64,000 bases of DNA from Podospora comata (GCA_017354895.1 CP071499.1:3472001-3536000); one strand, 5' to 3'; shown: positions 46,931-60,121, counted from the stretch's first letter. Notes: generated from the sequence alone by a model not told the origin. A program made the numbers and translations.

Positions 46931-49900
46931 TTAGGAAGGTATTAAAGAATATAGTATAAGAATCAAGGTATTAAAACTAGATATTCTTAAAGAGAGGAAA
47001 AGTACTGAAAGAAAATTTTGTTTTTTCCCCTTTCATTAGGTTTATAATGATAAAACTAAAGCTACAAAAATATTTATTTTTAAATATACGAAAATTATCA
47101 AAGGAAATATCTATTCAGAATAAAGATTGTTATGTTAAACTTTTGCTTTGCTTATTTTGGTTTTTTTTTTCCTATTATTTTTCTTTCCTATTCCCTCCTC
47201 TTTTTATACTCTTCCCTTTGATCTAAAGGAAAGAAATCTTTCTCTATTTATTTATGAAATCTTTTTTCAATTTTTGTATGATTTACTTACAAAACTTTTC
47301 AATCAATGTTTTTTTTGATTAAAGATTCAATTTATAGTACTATAATTTAACTTGAATAATTTACTTTTATTAAGATCCTGAAAGTAATAATTACTTTTTT
47401 AATATTAAACAGCATATCATAAATACCTTTATATGAATAGTTTCTTTATTTTTAATTGAGAACATTCTTTTCTACACAATAAAAGTATAATAAAACTACT
47501 TTATTTTGATTTTATTCAGGAACGTTATAAAAGACCAGCAATAATTTTGATCGTATTTATTATAGAGATTAGTATAATTAAATATTACATATTAATACTA
47601 ATTCAAGTTTAACTTAAAAATAATAATATTCATGATAATCCGGTACTGTAAATACATAAGTTTTAAAAGTAATGAATTTGTTTAACAATTTTAAAAAGCT
47701 AACGCCCGAAAAAGTATTGATTGAATGATTTATTAAAAACGTATTTCATTACAGTAGTTAATAATACTTCAAAATATTCTTAATCCTAGCTTTATCTATA
47801 TTAATATCTTTTGAAAGTATTTAGGTTTTCTTTTTTACTACTGTTTTCGTTAAATTAAAGAGGAACTATTTAAAATAACAGAGAATACTTATACATATAA
47901 ATTTTAAAAGGGAAATCTTAAGGTATTAAGCAATAGTTTACCAAGTGAGGGAAATATCGTAATAAACACTAATGTCGTTAAGAAAAATAAAGTTATAAAT
48001 ATAAATAAAATGGTGAACCCCAATATATCCTTTATAAATAGCGCTTTAATTATTAACAACAGAGGTAAAAATAGTAGAATAATGAGCAAGTATTGTAAAT
48101 AATAGTTTTGAAATAGGGTTTATAGCAACCTCGGACTAATCGTAAATAATAGAACTAAGGAGGCCCTCAATTTCAAAAGGAATATTTTTTATTAAAAGTG
48201 GTTTTAATCATGCAAATAGTAAAGTCGTAGACCGCTTGAGGAAGGAAAGTAGTAAGTTTCTTTAAAAGAAAACACTATTATAAAATAACAATTGATAAAT
48301 ATTAAAAAAAATAAAGAGTAAGTAGTAATAATAGAAAATTAATCTAAATATTTTTAATTAGAAAATAGAACTATAGAATTTATTATATAAACCTTAATAA
48401 AAGAAAGACATGATGAAACCCCTTTTTCTCCGTAAACGGTTTACGTAATTATTTAATGATTTTACTTTTCAAATAAAATAAAGAAATAAAAATAACAACT
48501 TCTTAATAACGTGATTTAAGCAAAAACAGGAAAATTGAATTAACGTGATTGAAAAATTATATATTTAATAATCAACGTGAAAAATAAATTAAACAATACT
48601 TTTTTATTTTGGAAATTTCTCTTCAAATTCTTTACTTCCCTCTGAATAACCTTTTGACTATAGATTATACTATATATTACTTCCTCCGCATTTGCTACAA
48701 AATAATGGCATTAACGTTTTTTTTAAAGTCTATTTACAACATATTATAAAAAGAATTTATTATTAGTAATGAATGTATTTTTCCTGATAACTTCATTCGA
48801 AAACTTACTCGGAGAATATATTTTTCAAGTATGAATAAAGTTTATCATTTCAATTTCCCGCACAATACTTTCCTCCTTGAAAGTGATAATATTTTGAATT
48901 TCTTGCCCTTAGTTTTAATCTAAATACTAATTTAGAAAAATATACTATAGAAAAATAAGTACAATAAATTAATACTGCTTTTATAATATAAATTTTGATT
49001 TATATTATTTAATGTTTTTTTCAATTTGTAGACTAGCGATTTTCCTTCATCGTACTAATATTTACGATATTTATATAATTCCCTTAACTTACGTAATATA
49101 TAACTTTTAAAGTAAATTGCAAATTAAATAGTAACTTATAATTCGGGTTTTACCTATACTTTTTATTATTTCCTGTAATGAATCCTTAAACGTTGTATAA
49201 AAATTCTTAAAAGCTTTTAGACTGTATTTAAATAAAATCGTTCATAAACTTTTTTATTTAATAACAATCATAAAATATTGAATTTAGAATCTTGAATCCT
49301 CTTTGTCTATATTAACGTGAGAAAATATTAAGTAATAGGTATTCACGACGTTCCTCTTAATATATCAGTTTATATAGATTTATGGAATATCTTGTATTTG
49401 TTATAGTTTTAACTATAACTTTAGTATAACAATAAAGAAGTTAGCTCATAGTATACGAAATAGGGCTTAAAAGTATAGTTTTAAAGTATTACCGTACTTA
49501 TTTTTAGGGAGGTATTTTGTATAGTAAAATGAAGATTTAACTATAGTAAAAGCTTAAAGAGAAGATCATGATTATAAAGACTATAAAGCTATAGGTATTA
49601 TAAAGAAAAAATAATCAAGTTATGAATAATTTCGATAAGAAGGTTTTGAAATTATGAATTTAATCAATGAATATACAACAAAAAATAGAGAAGGGGGGGT
49701 TAGAATATTTTATAGACGCGGAAGGATTTAACATTAAATACCTTCTCTTTTCTTTTTAAACCTTTATCAAATCTCTAATTTAATTCTTTCCCCTATTTTG
49801 CCTTAACTTTATTTATTTATTATTAAAAAAAATATACCGTAGGCGCTCCCTTTAATCATAAAGGGTTTAAATGAAATGATATATCGAGTAATGCTTAGTA

Positions 49901-49941
49901 ATTGAATAAAATAAAAATTCCCTTTAAGTTCTATATTCTTC
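46931..49941. other. AT-saturated block, content unresolved
   Basis: No recognisable domain or boundary. The minus-strand ORF at 47,904-48,089 is a hydrophobic string of Leu/Ile/Phe typical of AT-rich DNA read by chance. Probably RIP-degraded repeats. Confidence 0.5.
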
Positions 49942-51320
49942 TAACGTACACTATCAGTAAGTTGTGCATATCAGTGGGTCGCGCACTCCCTAGCGCGACG
50001 TGTCCTCCTTATACCTAACATCAATTTTTTCCACAACTCAACATACCTCCTACTTCAAAGAAAGCCAGGATACTTTTAGCCCTCGAGGCTCTCCAAAAGA
50101 AGAAAAATTAAGCCCCAAAGCCGCAGCTAAGCTCTATAATATACCACCATCAACCCTCCGCGACCAACGCGCTAGCTGGCCTGCACGACGCGATACTACG
50201 CCTGGTACAAAGAAGCTTACTCAATCAGAAGAGAAGGCTATTGTCCAATATATTATTGAGCTATATGCGCAAGCTTTTCCACCTAGAGTACGTAGTATAG
50301 AAGATATAGCTAACCAACTACTATGCGTAAGCGATGCGCCCTCTGTCGGCAAGCTCTAGGTATATCGATTTATTAAACGCTAGTCAGAGCTCCATACGCG
50401 CTTTACGCGTAAATACGATTACTAGAGAGCCAAATACAAGGATCTAATGGTTGTTAGCGAGTAGTTCGCGCTTAAACGGAATACTAAAGTTAATTATAGT
50501 ATTATAAATAATAATATTTATAACTTCGACGAGACTGGGCTTATAATAAATATCATTTTCGCGGGTATAGTAATTACGACTTGGGACGGCCTTAGTAAGG
50601 CGAAATTAGTTTAACTTAGTAACCGCAAATAAGTAACGGTAATTTAGGTAATTAATACTTTCGGTTAAGTTATTTCTGTCTTCATTATTTAAAGTATATA
50701 GTACTACATTACTAATTAATAGATTAAATATAATTTACTATTTATTTAATGTATTATAACTACTAATAATAGCTAGATTACTAATATAGTAAGTTTGAAT
50801 TAAATTAAGTACTTCGACTATAATATAGCGTCCTATATAAAGGGTGAATACTGGTTATTAATACTCGATAGCTACAAAAGTTACTACTTAACCGAATTCA
50901 AGTACTATTACTAATAAAATAATATTATTACGTTTTATATACTTCTATACTCTTCCTACCTCCTTCAACTACTCGATATTAGTTACTTTGGGCTGCTAAA
51001 ATAAGCGTATAGTCGCTAGATTAAAGATTTGATACGTATATATATTAATTATATAAGTAAATTCGAGTTTCTTTATACCTTTCGCAAGGCCTTCTTCGCC
51101 TCTTTAACGGAAAAGAATATATAAGGTAGCTTTACGGGTACTGACCCTCTACTATAAGATTTAGAGTACTTTTTAAATTAAATATAAAGTTTCCTATATT
51201 AATACCTCTAAACTTATGGCTTGGTACTATATAACTTTAGGTCTTCCAGACACTATATAAATAAGAAGCTAACTTACAGTTAACGCTTCTTAAGACTCGG
51301 ATTACTAACTATTAAAATAG
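49942..51320 (+). mobile_element. Fot1/Pogo-type transposon, copy C, 5' part, best preserved N-terminus
   Basis: A TA plus 5' TIR (49,944 on) contains two diverged 17-bp units. The transposase region starts at 50,043, where the ATG seen in copy D is ATA. It encodes a psq-type HTH, then SPKAAAKLYNIPPSTLRDQ and RSIEDIANQLL (CENP-B-type HTH). One base fewer in an A-run near 50,095 than in copy D shifts the frame, so the open ORF at 50,000-50,359 begins in another frame and enters the transposase frame at EEKLSP. The DDE start, NFDETG, lies near 50,524. Stops follow from 50,357. The 3' third and 3' TIR are missing; repeat R abuts at about 51,325. Confidence 0.85.
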
Positions 51321-51324
51321 CTCC

Positions 51325-51615
51325 CTAACATAAGCTCTCTGCTTCTGACATTCTATTTTAGACTGGACATCGATTTTTATTTCTTTATATTTTGTGCCTT
51401 GCACGCGTGCAAGCAATTCTGGCCCTTTGATCAGGCTAATCCGGTGCGTATTATGTGGTCTGCAAGCCCATAGTGTTTTTTCTTTGTCTTGCGTGAAGTG
51501 CGGCCTGAGAGCGAGTCACTGCCACGCAGGCGTGTTCATTCAAAGACTTGTTGAGGGTATATTTGTGGTGTTGTAGTTGTTTTGTGGTGTTGTGGTTGTT
51601 TTGTGTGTTTTCTCA
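51325..51615 (+). repeat. Unclassified repeat R, copy 2
   Basis: Similar to the reverse complement of 22,990-23,345. The best-conserved stretch is about 51,400-51,550, where both copies keep the same open frame with paired cysteines (CVLCG..CVKCG). It ends in TTGTGGTGTTGT-type repeats (51,566-51,602). Confidence 0.6.
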
Positions 51616-51625
51616 CCATTTCACT

Positions 51626-52515
51626 ATATATACAGTACCGGAATAATTGATATCCAGATATTACGATTTGCGTTCATCGTTATGGTAGTTATTATCGTAG
51701 TAACGATACTTACTATTTTCTCTATATAAGATTAAAATTACTTATCGTCGATCCGTATAATTATAGCGATATTTTTATCAATAATATTAAGACTCGATTT
51801 TTCGTATAATTCTTTCTTCTAACTCTTCCTTAAAGCCGTTATAGAAGATTTATATTAACACTTATTATTAGTGTCATTACGTAGTTTATTAATCTTAAAC
51901 TGAGCTGCGTAATTTACTCTTAAGCGTGTCTAGCGTACGTTTACGAGCCTTTTTACGCGTACTTTATACCGTCGTACTTTCTAAATATTTCGTTAAGCTT
52001 TATTTCAAAGACTCGGTAGTTCTTAAAGTATTAAACGGCAATTTCTTCTTAATCTTTCTCTACTACTTTATAATAATCGTAAAAAATAGTTTTGACCTAT
52101 ACGATAGCCCTTTCTTTAAGCCTGTAGCCGCGAATATTTGTTTGGATTTTTCGGTAACAAACTAGTCTAGGTAGTAATAAAAATAGATTTTAATCTAAAT
52201 TGAAAAATCTTTAAACTCGGCTTTTCTTTATGTTTAATGCTCCAGTACTAGAAATTTAATAATACTAATAAACTTAAGTACAGTTACGATAGCGATAACC
52301 TAATTCTTAGTTTATTATGCTTTGCCCGCGAGCTCTCTAATATAACTAACAAGCTACTATATCGAGATAACCTCGGGCTTAGTGGCTATAATAAAAGGTC
52401 CCGGGTTAATCATGCTATGCAGGACGTTTCCTATTTAAACGTTTTTTAATTAAACTATAGTAATAAAAAAGAACCTTTAACTTATGAGTAATAAAATTAA
52501 ACTAAGTATATGACG
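51626..52515 (-). mobile_element. Gypsy gag-region fossil, minus strand
   Basis: The reverse complement parallels the gag region at 39,080-39,890 and, more loosely, 53,690-54,300. It is the 5' internal part of an element whose 5' LTR follows at 52,516. Confidence 0.65.
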
Positions 52516-52943
52516 TATCACGAACCCTTAGTTAAAACCTTTAAAAGGAAGATTAGTCGAAGGTACTTTTAAATAATCTTAGTTGGGTATAGCTGAATGG
52601 TATATAATAAATACCTTACTTTAATTAAAAGAATCAAGATATTAATAATTACAATTTATATTATGTACTACGGAATTATTCATTTATATTAGGTAATTAC
52701 TCCGTGTAGATAGATTCGCAGATTACCTGGATTACTATACTAATCGTGATTCTAAATTACTTCTCACATCGTTTGATTACTATAGATTACCGTACCAAGA
52801 GTAATCCTGGATCACTCTCGTCACCTTGGGATCACTCGGATCACTGCGCTCCTGCCGCTTCCAGGCGCTCCACTTCCTATTAGTTCCCGGCACACCCCGT
52901 GCCCCACATACTGTTCAACCTGCCTGTTAGCTTAACTGTGATA
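52516..52943 (-). mobile_element. Gypsy 5' LTR, U3 type 5, minus strand
   Basis: A 428-bp LTR with the same U3 as the split LTR at 35,585/40,301. It has repeated GTGATCC-like words, a CCACATACTG stretch, and TTAACTGTGATA at its right end. Confidence 0.75.
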
Positions 52944-53104
52944 ATTACCTTTAGTAAAAATAATCTAGCTAATATACAAGTGTATATATATAGAGGAACT
53001 AAATAGACAGTAAAAAGGTCTATAATATATAATATAAATTCTATTCGTTAATATCAAAACTATTATGATTAAAATAAGCCGTTGATGTATATTATTTAGC
53101 TATC
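52944..53104 (+). mobile_element. Left part of another split LTR; right part at 63,010-63,086
   Basis: The common TATATATAGAGGAAC block and the first half of R-U5 end here in TTTAGCTAT. The same LTR resumes after 63,009 with CTATACTGAAC and ends GATTTATTATA at 63,086. It was split by insertion of a complete Gypsy element. Its own U3 is mostly missing. Confidence 0.8.
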
Positions 53105-53457
53105 TGTCACGGTTTTGGAAGACAATGGGGCCACAAGGAACCATTCAAGACTGGACCGGGCGATCGAGCGGGGCTCACGGTCAGGTGGATAGAACGGACC
53201 AATAAGAGGGACCGCGCACCGTGGCGTAGCTTACGGTCCACGGTCCTAAGGTTTATATATACGCAGGAACTAGCTAGTATAGATAAATAGCTGCGTAATA
53301 AGTATTATACATTATAATCGTTAGTATTTTAATTGTTATAATTAAAATAAGCTACTGATTATATATTATTTAACTATACTGAACCAGGATTTTTCAGATA
53401 TATCTTTAACCAATATTCCTTTTAAAAGATTTAAATAGGGATTTTTTTTCCGTTATA
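53105..53457 (+). mobile_element. 5' LTR of Gypsy copy 2
   Basis: It opens TGTCACGGTTTTGGAAG and has the type 2 U3 with ACGGTCCACGGTCC. It ends CGTTATA, a RIP-altered form of CGTCACA. Confidence 0.75.
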
Positions 53458-55937
53458 TATTTACTTTAATTATATTATGGATAAATAAAAACTGGGTTCT
53501 CACTATTATAAGCGGATTCAATAACGTTTAGATAAAAAGCGTCTCGCCTAGCCTAGGTGATAAGAGACTTTCTATTAACATTAGATTTATGCTTATTACC
53601 ATAGAATAAATAGTTAAACGCCTTGAAGAGCCCGAAAATAAGGTTTAATAGTAATGGAAATAAAGTATTACCATTTCGACCGTACCTAAAATAGTACTTA
53701 AGTTCCCGGTATTTAAAAACTATAAAGAAGAAAAAATAGAGTTCAGAGGATTTTTAATCTATTTTAAAACCTATTTTCGTTAATACTTATATTAGTTTAT
53801 TCATAAAACGTTAATAGTAATTTTTGCAGTTATTGAATTTAAGGATAGGGTACTTATATAGTTTGAGCTTATCATGAAAAATTACTACGAAGTGGAGCTA
53901 GAACACTAAAAGTAAATTACTATAGAATATTTCGAAAGCTATAATATTTTTGAAATTAAGTTTAAAGAAATTTTTTTTTAAAAAAAAAAAACCATAATAA
54001 GGTAAGATACGCGTAAGAGATGTTTATCAGCCTGCGTTAAATACGTTTAGTGGTTAATTACATAGTTTTATCTCAAATTAATAATTTACGTACTATTATT
54101 AACGATGAAGAAGTAACACAGCTTTTCAATAATAGCTTTAAGAATTAAGTAAAGCATAAGTTATATAGATCGTCGATCGGTAATTTTAATTTTTAACGAG
54201 AAAATAAGTAATAACCGGGGTTACTACAGTAATAATAATAAAGGATACTTTGATAATAATAATTCTAACGATAAACATAAGCAAAAATATTGTAATATTT
54301 ATTACTTCGGTACTACGTATTTAGAAACAATAAACGTCGATGCTATTTCATAATAAAACTATAAAGTTAGGGCTAAGGTAAGGATAGCTTTAAATATTTT
54401 GACTATAATAAAGAAAAATTATTTAAAAAGGATTATAAAGGACTTAAATAATTCGGATAAAAAAGGACATCGCACTAATTACTACATTAATGGAACGGAG
54501 GATGATAAAAGTCGCAACTATGGGGTATTAGTGAAATAAAATAGTAAATTTCAAGAAAGATTTTAATTAATATACCGAATAAAAGGAAGTAAAGTTTTAA
54601 AAACTACGAAAAGTAATAGAAAGGCTAAAGGCGGCGTACGAATTTATTTTTTTCAAATATAAGTATTATAGGATTAATTAGTATAACTTACTATAGAAAT
54701 CATTACGGACGTTATTGAAGATCATAATCCTATATAATAAAAAGGACCCACCCGGTATATAATATTAGAAAGATAGTACGGGAAATATAAGATTACTATA
54801 CCTTAAAAACAGTTTATAAAGCTTATATGTAACAGTTAAGAAAAATATTAAAAAGTAAAGAATTTATGAATCTTAAAATCGCGAAAGTATTGAAGAATAT
54901 ACCTATATCTCTATAGTGTATACTCTATAAAAGAAATACGATATAACTTTATTTTAAATATTAAGAGTACTAGAGGGTACTTTAGTTTATATATATATAT
55001 ACATATATATAAAGTACTATTAAAGTCGTTATTATACGGCTATTATGCGGCACGTAAATTAAATAAGGAAAGTAAGTATAGCTAATTAGAAAGACTATAG
55101 TTAGATAGAAGACAGCTCGTGAGGAACTAAATAACTATTTCTTCTAAAAGGTTTAGAACCCGGATAAATTGAAGGATAAGCTTTAAATATCGTAGTTTAC
55201 TTTAAGGTATACGAGATACTACTTCGAGTATATAGACTGTAGGAATATCAATAATAATACAGTTCTTTAGGAAGAAACGGTCTTAAGATACTGTCTAAGT
55301 CTGGACTCCGTATTATATTTACGAGGAAAAGTTAAGCAATATTAATAAATAAAGAAGCCGAAAAAAATATTTAAGTAGAGGAACTATTATCGGATATAAG
55401 TATAATAAAAGATTAAGGAAGTTAAAGACGCAGAAGAAAACGAAGTTAGGCTAAAGTCATTAAATAGATTATAGTATTTAAAAACCCAAAATAAAAGGAT
55501 ACTTTTAAATAATATATTCATTTATAAACTATTTTACGACTCTTTATAGGAATTAATAGCCTTCAACAGATTACGAATATTAATATCGGAAGTATCGGTA
55601 TATAACGGAAGTATAGGATAATAGCCCGATATTCGTTACTAAAGTCAATATCATATTAGGAGAAAGTAAAAAAATAAACGTCTTTAGGTTGTAGTATACT
55701 AAAAAGATATTTAGATAGTAGTATTAATAAATAAAAGTAGAAAATAAAGTTAATTTCTTTATAATTTACATATTAAATTACAATACTCTTTTGTTTTGAA
55801 AAAAAAAGGAAAAAATCGTTATATAATAACTATTTCCGACGTAAAAAATGGATAGCAAAAAACTACCTCTAAATATTATAATTCAAATGAAAAATTATTT
55901 TAATTATATTCGAGTCTATAAATATACATTTTATCAA

Positions 55938-57764
55938 TAACGTACCTTATAAGCGAGTCGCGCACTGGCTATCGCGACGCGTTCTCTCTACACTTGACAT
56001 CATTTCTCTCTACAACCCAACATGCCACCTACTTCAAAGAAAGCCAGGATACTCTTAGCCCTTGAGGCTCTCTAAAAAGACGAAAAATTAAGCCTTAGAG
56101 CCGTAGCTAAGCTCTATAATGTATTACCATTAACCCTCAACGACCGCCGCGCTGGCCGGCCTATACGACGCGATACTACGCCTAATTCGAAAAAGGTTAC
56201 TTAATTAGAAGAGGATACTATTATTTAATAGGTTATTAAGCTATATGCGCGAGCTTTTCCACTAAGATTGGGTATTGTGGAAGATATAGCTAACTAATTA
56301 CTACGCGTACGCGACACGCTTTCTATAAGTAAACTCTAGGTATATAACTTCGTTAAATACTAGCTATAGCTCCGTACGTATTTTATGCGTAAATACGTTT
56401 ATTAAAGAGCTAAATATAAAGATTTAAAGATTATTGCTAAATAGTTTACGTTTATACGGAATATTAAAGCTAAGTACGGTATTATAAATAATAATATTTA
56501 TAACTTTAATAAAATTGGGTTTATAATAGATATTATTTTCGTAAGTATAGTAACTATAACTTCGGACGGCCTTAAAAAAGTAAAATTAGCCTAGCTTAAT
56601 AACTGTAAATTAGCGATTATAATTTAAGGAATTAATACTTTTGGCTAGGCTATCCTTCCCTTTATTATTTTAGCTATATAATATTATTTCGCTAAGTGGT
56701 ATACCGAATATAACCTTTTAATTAATTAACGTATTGTAATTACCGATAATAATTAAATTTATTGATATAATAAACCTAAATTCAATTAAGTATTTTGATT
56801 ATTAGATAGCGTCCCGTATAAAAGGTAAATATTGGTTATTAATCCTCGACGGCTATAAAAGTTATTACTTAACCGAATTCGAGCGCTATCATTGATAAAA
56901 TAATATTGTTATACTTATATACCTTTATACTCCTCCTACCTTCTTTAGTTATTCCATATTAATTACTTTAGGCCGCTAAAATAAATATTAGATCGAAGAC
57001 TTAATATATATATATATTTATTAATTATATAAGTTAACTTAAATTCCTTTATATTTTCCGCGAAGCTTTTTTTATATCTATAATAGAAAAAAAAATACGA
57101 AGTAACTTTACAAGTATTAACTTTACACTATATAACTTAAAAAAGGTATTTTTTAAATTAAATATAAAACTTTATATATTAATACTCTTAACTTTACGGC
57201 CCGACACTTTGTAACTTAAAGTATTCTAAATACTATAAAACCCCCGAAAAACTAACTCATAATTTACACTTATTAAAACTCGAATTATTAATTATTAAAA
57301 TAGTTCTTTAACTTTAATATTAACTACTATAGATCAGCTAACTAAAGGTATAATAACTATAATACACGAGGTAACCTTTCTTTGGTCAAAGGTCTCTTCG
57401 CTCTGTAAAACTAACGAGGTATTAAATAAGCGCCGGAAAGTCAAAAGAATACGTATATAGCTTAAAGGATCACTTACTATATAAGATATATAGGATCTAC
57501 TAGACCAGTAGGCTGTGGGTGGAGAGGTAGCGTAAGGAAAGGAGCAGGATAGCAGTAGTATAGGAGGGCTCGTACGAAGATTCGGTGCTGTGGTGTGTGC
57601 GGCAAGCCTGGCCATAATGCACGTACGTGCCAGGAGGCTGCAGAATCGTCTGATTCATCTATTTCCGATGAAATTATCGTGGTTTCCTAGTATTGTGATT
57701 GTGTAATTGAGGGTAGTTATTGTAAGGTAACGGAGAGTGCGCGACTCGCTTATAATGTACGTTA
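55938..57764 (+). mobile_element. Fot1/Pogo-type transposon, copy D, full length but dead
   Basis: TA target duplications at 55,938-55,939 and 57,763-57,764 flank TIRs with a single 17-bp unit (TATAAGCGAGTCGCGCA). The transposase ATG at 56,022 opens MPPTSKKARILLALEAL. The first stop (CAA to TAA type) lies at about 56,073 and many more follow, consistent with RIP. The HTH region (KLSLRAVAKLYN), the DDE region (NFNKIG; the first catalytic Asp codon is now Asn) and the C-terminus can all be followed. The zinc knuckle CGVCGKPGHNARTC near 57,600 is intact as C-x2-C-x4-H-x4-C. It lies in the Gypsy pol region, in the same orientation. Confidence 0.9.
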
Positions 57765-58954
57765 TAAGTAATAAAATTAAAGAACTAAAGTTCAAGATAT
57801 TGGTGGAAATATCGGAGGTTAGTAACTACGCCTATTATAATAATGTAGAAAAAAGTAAAAAGAAAAGTAGTACTGGTAAAGTATCGGAGATACTTAACTT
57901 TTACTGCTAAGTATTTAGAGGGACTCTTAGAGTAAGGACCGTAGGTTTGCAAAATTAAGTTAAAAGAATTGAATTAAATCATGGTTATTTAAGGTTTAAT
58001 ATCTTAACGATAAAAGAAATTCAAAATTACGGCAGTACTTGAATAAGAATTCAAGGAAGAAATATGCTAGGGAGTTTATACTACTAGTAAAATACCATAT
58101 TCTTTTATACTAAAGAAAGACGGTAATTTATAACTATCTATAAATTACTATTATTTAAATAATTAAAGAACCAAAAACATGTATTTATTGCTATTAATAT
58201 TCAAGTTATAAAGTCAATTAGTTAAAGGACGATACTTGATACGCTTAAATATATTTATAGGGTACGTTTCTTCACGGATTGATAAAAGAAATAAAGAGAA
58301 AATAATACTTTATACATTTTATAGTTATTTTCAGTATTTATAATACTATTCGCGTTAATTAATATACTTACAGCGTTCTAATCTCTCGTTAATAATATAC
58401 TCCCAAAGTATTTCGATAAAATAGTAATATGCTATCTCGATAATATTTTTATTGATTTATATACTTTAAAGAGGTATAAGCAATATGTACGAAATATATT
58501 TCACGCGTTATATAGAGCTGGACTCTTAATGAAGAAAAAGAAAAGCGAGTTCTATGTATAAAAAATAGTTTATTGAAAATATTTAATATTGTTAAGAGAG
58601 GTTCGTATGGAATTTAGAAATATTACAATTATTAAGGATTAGTTTATACCATAGTTATAAATATATTTTTGGGAATTTTTAAAGTCTATAAACTTTTATT
58701 AGATATTTATCCGAGGATACATAAAGATTATGCGGCTATTTAACTATTTAATTAAGAAGAATATAGAGTTCTGGTGGAGGTAGGAAGAGAGGTAAGCTTT
58801 TTAGGAGCTAAAAAAAGGTATTTTAAAGGACCCAGTCTTTAAATTATTAAACCCTAGTCGACTATTTAAGGTCGAGGCTAATATATTAAACTATACGATT
58901 AATAGATATTTAAGTTAGCGAAATAACGGCGGAAAGCTATACTTAGTAACCCTT

Positions 58955-59558
58955 TGTTAGCTGGTATGCCCTGATAGGCCTATAATATAGTACCTATACA
59001 GGGTTGCTGTAGAATACAGCAGTGCGCAAGCGGAAGCGGGAGGATACGACGGCAGTGCCGAAGGAAGGGAAAGGCACTGTAATACAGTGGAGTATAAGGA
59101 ATAAGAATTGCCTTTATTACTTGTATTGCCCTTAAGGAGAGAAAGGAAAACTATTCTACAGGAGAGGATAGAGGTCTATATATAGGCCTTCGTAGGCCTA
59201 CTGTGGGTCTTGTAGGCCCTGAAGGCCCTATACCACTTGGGGTGGTTAGTGGACCTTAGTCGGTCTGGTAGAACCTCATGGAAATCCATCAAACCTTTAG
59301 TGGCAGGGGTGCCCTGTAGATTACACCATTATAGCAGCTTATTGCGTAAGCTTGTAGCCACTTTGGAAGGTTCTAGCATCCGTTGACTAAGCCTCAGGCC
59401 ACAGTAGCCCTGTAAGCCTAGGCAAGGGTCCCTTGTAAGAAACATTCTAGAGGGATCCAAGCCAGGAAATTCCGTTACTGCTTATAGCAGTACTGCCCAC
59501 TGTAATACCAATCTGTAGGGCAGTAAATAGGGCACTTAGTAGTACCCACATGTTAACA
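58955..59558 (+). mobile_element. Solo LTR, second LTR family, TSD ccctt
   Basis: TGTTAGCTGGTATGCC to CCCACATGTTAACA, 604 bp, flanked by ccctt at 58,950-58,954 and 59,559-59,563. It interrupts the RNase H region of the Gypsy fossil. It is far less AT-shifted than its host, so it inserted after most of the RIP decay. The parent element is not in the window, so its class (Gypsy or Copia) is unknown. Confidence 0.92.
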
Positions 59559-60121
59559 CCCTTTTTTAGAAAAGATGAGAAGGAGTACGTTAGAACTACT
59601 TAATTTATAGTAAAAAGTTACATATTACTATCGAAGCGTTTAAGGAGTTAAAACTATTTCATATAATTGTAAAATGTAGATCTATATATATTATAAGAAC
59701 TTATGATATTTCATTATTATAAAAGTCTTTAATACATAATAAATACGATAATTAAAGTGCCTCTCAAAGTTCAATGTTGAAATCAATTATAAAAAACGTT
59801 CGGAAAATACGAAAATAAAAGTATTTGGCCGGTAAGCTAACTATTATAGAGATATACCTGAGGAAATACTACTACTATTTAAGGAGATTTAAAAAGATAC
59901 TTTTAAATATTTACTGTATCTATGAATAAAGTATTTTATAATATATTATAAATAAGTTATTTGTAATCAATATTAAAGACAAGTAAGTAACGATATTATA
60001 AAATAATATTAAGAAAGAATTAAAACCATAAAGCATTTAGAAATATAATCAAGAAAGTTTATAATAAAATATATGCCTTACCGATTTTAGATTTCCTATT
60101 AATAATAAAACGATTATAGAT

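Noticed and set aside
47904-48089. Minus-strand ORF resembling a small multi-pass membrane protein
   Set aside because: Composition-driven; no homologous copy, no signal of codon preference, embedded in unresolved AT-rich sequence.
40856-52943. LTRs at 40,856 and 52,516 as a matched pair of one minus-strand element
   Set aside because: Their orientation fits, but their U3 regions are of different types, so they probably belong to different elements.
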